Shown here piece by piece: positions 60,430 through 64,000 of a stretch of 64,000 nucleotides of DNA. Location of the stretch: the NCBI GenBank assembly GCA_963708245.1, contig OY970201.1, positions 8,060,001 through 8,124,000 of the forward strand, read 5' to 3'. The translations under genes and the position numbers were made by a program. Positions within the stretch are counted from its first letter, which is position 1. Each line of letters begins with the position of its first letter. Origin of the DNA: CAVYXK01 sp963708245 (GTDB taxonomy: Bacteria; Pseudomonadota; Alphaproteobacteria; Acetobacterales; Acetobacteraceae). Below the pieces are notes generated by a model. The model worked only from the letters and a program-made list of their open reading frames with translations. It had not been told where the DNA came from and made no database searches.

Positions 60430-61287
60430 ATGGGAGCATCCCTCGCCGCCGGCGGCATGGACGTTGTCCCCAATCGGGCGGCGCTCGGCGCTGAGCTTCG
60501 CGGCATCGACCTGCGGCATGTCAGCGATGCAACGTTCGCCGACATCCACCGTGCCTGGCTTGACCACCTTGTGCTGCTATTCCGCGGGCAGAGCTTGTCG
60601 GACGAGGATCTGATCGCCTTTAGCCGCCGGTTCGGCGAGCTCGACTGGGCGCCGGTGCAGGAGAACGGCCGGCGCTTCGTCGAGGGCCATCCCGAGATCT
60701 ACGTGGTGTCCAACGTGATCGAGAACGGCGTGACGATCGGCAGCCTCGGTGCGGGGGAGGCGGTCTGGCACACCGACATGTCGTATCTGGAGCAGCCGCC
60801 CAAGGCGAGCATGCTGTATGCGATCGAAGTGCCGCCCGCCGGTGGCGACACCGGCTTCACCAATATGTATCGCGCGTGGGAGGAGCTGCCGGTTGAGCTG
60901 AAACGCGCCGTCGAGGGGCGGCGGCTGAAGCACGACGGAACGTACAACAGCGGCGGCTACCTGCGCGAAGGGGTGACGGCGACGGACGATCCGATGACGT
61001 CACCGGGTACGTATCATCCGATCGCGTATCGGCATCCTGAGACCGGACGGATCGCGCTCTATCTCGGCCGGCGACGTAATGCCTATATTGAGGGCCTGTC
61101 GTTTGCCGAGTCCGAAGCCCTGCTCGATGCGCTTTGGCAACACGCCACGAGCGATGCGCTGGTCTGGTACAATCGGTGGCACGTAGGGGACCTGGTGCTG
61201 TGGGACAATCGCTGCACCATGCACCGGCGTGACCCGTTTGATGCGACGACTCGCCGGATCATGCACCGCACGCAGATCAAAGGCTGA
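60430..61287 (+). CDS. TauD/TfdA-family 2-oxoglutarate-dependent dioxygenase
   Basis: 285 residues from ATG at 60430, preceded by GGGAGGAAGCGC. Iron ligands: WHTDMSYLEQPPKASML (H-x-D) and the C-terminal CTMHRRDPFD (His), followed by RRIMHRTQIKG whose Arg binds 2-oxoglutarate. RGIDLRHVSDATFADIHRAW and LVLLFRGQSLSDEDLIAFSR are the start. Members oxidise taurine, alkyl sulfates or aryloxy acids; the substrate here is unknown. It is divergent from mscL. Confidence 0.9.
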   Translation: MGASLAAGGMDVVPNRAALGAELRGIDLRHVSDATFADIHRAWLDHLVLLFRGQSLSDEDLIAFSRRFGELDWAPVQENGRRFVEGHPEIYVVSNVIENGVTIGSLGAGEAVWHTDMSYLEQPPKASMLYAIEVPPAGGDTGFTNMYRAWEELPVELKRAVEGRRLKHDGTYNSGGYLREGVTATDDPMTSPGTYHPIAYRHPETGRIALYLGRRRNAYIEGLSFAESEALLDALWQHATSDALVWYNRWHVGDLVLWDNRCTMHRRDPFDATTRRIMHRTQIKG

Positions 61288-61424
61288 GGCCCCCCTTTTG
61301 ATTGCTCGACACGGTCGCGTTAGGCCGGCGGTGCGCGCTAGAACGTCGGAATTGGCATAGGCGCCGGGAGGGTTGGCGTGACCGGTGTGCGGATGAGCCA
61401 GCGGCGGCCGGGGGCGGTGGGTGA

Positions 61425-62339
61425 ATGAGTGCCGGCATAGCCTACGAATTGCCTGCCGAGTTCGACCCCGACCTGTATGTCGCGCACCCAGCCAATGTGG
61501 ACCTCCGGGGTCTGGATGCCGAGCAGGCGCGGCATCACTACAACCTGTATGGCCGGCCCGAGGGACGACTGTGCTCCGCGGTCGATGGACGAGATGCATT
61601 CCTGAACCTGATCCCCCACGACGGCACTCTGCTGTCTATCGAGCCAGCCATTCCGCTGAGCGTCGACCTGGGCGGCCGCGCCGTGCTCCGGCTCGCCGAT
61701 CGCACCACTGCCGAGCTGCGCGAAGCGGCCGAACGGGCGGGCATCGATCCGGCCGCAGTTCCTGAGGTCGATCTCGTCTGGCGGGGCGAAGCCTATCTCG
61801 AGCTGACACAGGAGAAGTTCGATGCGGCGCTCGGGGTACACAGCCTCGAGCGCCAGCCTTGCCTGATCACCCATCTCACCGACGTCGCCTCGGTGCTGAA
61901 GCCTGGTGCCCGCTGGTTCCTGGTCATCGCCGACCGGCGCTACGGCGCCGCGCACTACCTGCCGGATTCGATGCTGGTGGACGTGCTCGAGGCCTTTGCG
62001 ATGCGCCGCAGTCGCCATGTGGCCCGCAGCCTGATCGCGAGCCGGTTGATGGCAACGCATGACCATGCGTCAGCACATTGGGCTGGCCTGCATGGCCCAG
62101 ACCCGCGACGGCGCCTGGCCGACGACCCACTTCGAGAGGAGATCGCGGCGCTGTTGCGCGTGCTTCGTGCCGGCCCACCCGACGGCGCCACGCCGGCTTG
62201 GCAGTTCACCCCGGAAAGCTTTCAGTACCTGATCGATACGCTGGCCGCGCTTGGACTATCGCCATTCCGAATCGAGCGGCTTTATTGGACAGTTAACCCT
62301 TACGGTGCCTTCTATAGCGTGCTGAGCGTGGCGGCCTGA
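61425..62339 (+). CDS. methyltransferase-like protein of a glycan cluster
   Basis: 304 residues. The N-terminus, ELPAEFDPDLYVAHPANVDL and HHYNLYGRPEGR, shares the DP-x-x-Y...HY...G-x-x-EGR pattern that recurs three times in the next protein. The remainder (EKFDAALGVHSLERQPCLIT, HLTDVASVLKPGARWFLVI) looks like the second half of a class I methyltransferase fold, but the classical SAM glycine motif is not clear. Its stop overlaps the next gene by one base, so it likely acts on a saccharide built by it. Confidence 0.6.
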   Translation: MSAGIAYELPAEFDPDLYVAHPANVDLRGLDAEQARHHYNLYGRPEGRLCSAVDGRDAFLNLIPHDGTLLSIEPAIPLSVDLGGRAVLRLADRTTAELREAAERAGIDPAAVPEVDLVWRGEAYLELTQEKFDAALGVHSLERQPCLITHLTDVASVLKPGARWFLVIADRRYGAAHYLPDSMLVDVLEAFAMRRSRHVARSLIASRLMATHDHASAHWAGLHGPDPRRRLADDPLREEIAALLRVLRAGPPDGATPAWQFTPESFQYLIDTLAALGLSPFRIERLYWTVNPYGAFYSVLSVAA

Positions 62340-64000
62340 TGAACAGGTCGCGCAACGCCCGGCGTTCGGATGGCATCGTGGACGATACGTCGACGAAAAA
62401 TCTGCGCATCCTGCTCGACCCGGCGTGGTACCAGGAACGGTATCCCGACGTCTCTGCTTCCGGCATGGACCCCCTGCAGCACTATTTGGAGTTCGGCGCC
62501 GCCGAGGGTCGCGATCCCAATTGCTACTTCGACGGCGCTTGGTATCGCGAGCACTACCCCGACGTTGCCCGTTCCGGCATCGATCCGCTGCTGCACTATA
62601 TGCAGCACGGCGCGCGTGAACTGCGCCGGCCGCATCCGCGTTTCGACGCGGCGTGGTACGCCGAGCAGCATCTCGAGGCGGCCACGAACCCCTTGGTCTA
62701 TCACATGCTATTCGGCCGTCAGCGAGGCTGGCCGACTGAGCGGCCGTTCTGCATCGCCGATTATCTGCCGTCCGAGGATCTGCCGCCGGGCTGCCCGCCC
62801 GACCTTGTCGTCGATATCGTTGTTCCCGTTTATCGCGGGATCGCTGAGACACGGCGGTGTCTTTTATCGGTGCTGGCCGATCCCGACCGGCCCCCCGGGC
62901 GCGTGATCGTCATCGATGACGCCTCGCCCGCGCCGAAGCTCTCGGCATGGCTCGACGGGCTGAAACAGAGCGGACGCATCCTGCTGATCCGCAACCGTGA
63001 CAACCAAGGCTTTGTCGCTTCGGTCAATGCCGGCATGCAGGCTGCCGGCGCGCACGACGTGGCTCTGCTCAACAGCGACACCGAGGTGCCGCGCGGGTGG
63101 CTGGCCCGGCTGGCCGGCCACGCGTATGCGGTGCCACGGGTCGCCTCGGTCTCGCCGTTCTCTAATAACGCCACGATCTGCAGCTACCCGGCTGTTGCGG
63201 GCGGGCCGCCGCCATTCGGCTTGGCCGTGGATGCTCTGGACGACGCCTGCCGCACCGCCAATGGCGGGCGGCGGGTGGAGGTCCCGACCACTGTCGGGTT
63301 CTGCATGTATATCCGCCGCGCCGCACTGAGGGATGTTGGTCTGTTCGATACCGAGACCTTTGGCCGCGGCTACGGCGAGGAGAACGATTTCTGCCTGCGC
63401 GCCACCAAGCGCGGGTGGCGCCACCTCTTGGCCTGCGACACCTTCGTATATCACGCGGGAAAGGTCAGCTTCCGGGCGGATGCGACCAGTCAGCACGACC
63501 ACAATCAGGCCTTGCTCGCCCGCCGCTGGCCCGACTATAGGCGGATGGTCGAACAGCACGTCCGCCAGGATGAAGCCGGTCCGGCGCGCTTCGCCGTCAC
63601 CTCGACACTGTTCCGTCGAGCCGGTCGCCCGGTGATCCTGCTGGTCTCACATGCCCTGGGCGGCGGGGTGCACCGACATATCAAGGATCTTGTCGAACGG
63701 CTCGGGGCGCGTGCGGATTTCCTGCTGATGGAGTTCACTGCGCGGGGCACCGAGATCTCGGTGCCGGCACTGCCGGGGCACTCGCCGGCCGTGCTGCCAT
63801 CGGAACGGATCGACGACATCGCAACGCTGCTGACTTCCGCCGGCGTCAGCCGGGTACATATCCACCACCTGCTGGGAATGGATGTAGACCTGCGCGGGCT
63901 GATTCAACGGCTAGGCGTACCGTTCGACCTGACCGTGCACGATTATTACGCGCTCTGTCCGCAGGTGAACCTGTTGCCGTGGCTGGACGGGCACTATTGC
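62339..64000 (+). CDS. multi-domain glycosyltransferase, 3' end outside window
   Basis: At least 553 residues. The first 130 carry three repeats of a WY-x(4)-YPDV...DPL-HY motif (WYQERYPDVSASGMDPLQHY; WYREHYPDVARSGIDPLLHY; a degenerate third). A family 2 domain follows: DLVVDIVVPVYRGIAETRRC, VIVIDDASPAP, ALLNSDTEVPRGWLAR, TVGFCMYIRRAALRDVGLFD and GYGEENDFCLRATKRGWRH (ED base). Beyond residue 420, RPVILLVSHALGGGVHRHIK starts a GT-B (family 4-like) domain that leaves the window. It is probably part of a large surface-glycan polymerase-type cluster. Confidence 0.88.
   Translation, partial: MNRSRNARRSDGIVDDTSTKNLRILLDPAWYQERYPDVSASGMDPLQHYLEFGAAEGRDPNCYFDGAWYREHYPDVARSGIDPLLHYMQHGARELRRPHPRFDAAWYAEQHLEAATNPLVYHMLFGRQRGWPTERPFCIADYLPSEDLPPGCPPDLVVDIVVPVYRGIAETRRCLLSVLADPDRPPGRVIVIDDASPAPKLSAWLDGLKQSGRILLIRNRDNQGFVASVNAGMQAAGAHDVALLNSDTEVPRGWLARLAGHAYAVPRVASVSPFSNNATICSYPAVAGGPPPFGLAVDALDDACRTANGGRRVEVPTTVGFCMYIRRAALRDVGLFDTETFGRGYGEENDFCLRATKRGWRHLLACDTFVYHAGKVSFRADATSQHDHNQALLARRWPDYRRMVEQHVRQDEAGPARFAVTSTLFRRAGRPVILLVSHALGGGVHRHIKDLVERLGARADFLLMEFTARGTEISVPALPGHSPAVLPSERIDDIATLLTSAGVSRVHIHHLLGMDVDLRGLIQRLGVPFDLTVHDYYALCPQVNLLPWLDGHYC

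Overview
This is a GC-rich window whose gene content fits an alphaproteobacterium, most likely of the Acetobacteraceae. The inference rests on a PQQ-dependent alcohol dehydrogenase cluster, a metG variant with no C-terminal tRNA-binding domain and no obvious zinc cysteines, the holB-metG-tatD-hydrolase run, CarD, DUF6134-like and YSC84 proteins. No rRNA, tRNA or CRISPR array was seen.

Layout. 1-5061 (mostly minus strand): a lanthanide-type PQQ alcohol dehydrogenase, its small cytochrome c and periplasmic binding protein, mazG and a methyltransferase cut by the window edge; upstream lies a broken second PQQ dehydrogenase. 5062-14965 is a transposon-rich zone. A small secreted-protein operon is decaying there, and its last gene (a GH26-like glycosidase) is split by a 4.28-kb ISNCY-type element carrying an IS110 copy and a phosphotransferase gene. 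15009-19237 is a housekeeping operon (holB-metG-tatD-metallo-hydrolase). 19415-22918 is a gene graveyard around one intact FAD oxidoreductase, with fragments of PAS, RidA, SDR, hydantoinase and malonyltransferase genes. 22938-27281 is a back-to-back IS1634/IS701/IS5 block. 27388-34695 holds CarD, two uncharacterised overlapping genes, a desaturase, an RhlE-type helicase, an acyl carrier protein and an alpha/beta hydrolase. 34885-36805 is a group II intron.

37567-40832 (minus) is a DUF6134-DedA-GT4-GT2 operon in which dedA is broken by a 91-bp MITE-like insert. 41193-43616 carries a YSC84 protein and a radical SAM protein. 43645-44230 is a higBA module whose toxin reading frame is shifted near its end. 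44321-49787 is a complete dipeptide-type ABC transporter operon. 49976-54185 is two broken genes (CocE-like hydrolase, amidohydrolase), each opened by an IS with matching target duplications. 54315-61287 has an agmatinase-like protein with a changed metal ligand, asparagine synthase, a two-DTG protease-like lipoprotein, mscL and a TauD-type dioxygenase. The right end is a glycan-modification cluster (methyltransferase-like protein and a multi-domain glycosyltransferase) leaving the window.

The dominant theme is IS-driven decay. Several insertions can be undone on paper to restore an open frame: the GH26-like gene, CocE, amidohydrolase and dedA. Related IS copies lie in opposite orientation 26-50 kb apart, so inversions are possible. 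No complete undescribed system is obvious. The most novel items are the small MITE-like insert, a three-copy palindromic repeat family, the altered PQQ dehydrogenase and agmatinase, and the uncharacterised gene pair at 28864-29488.
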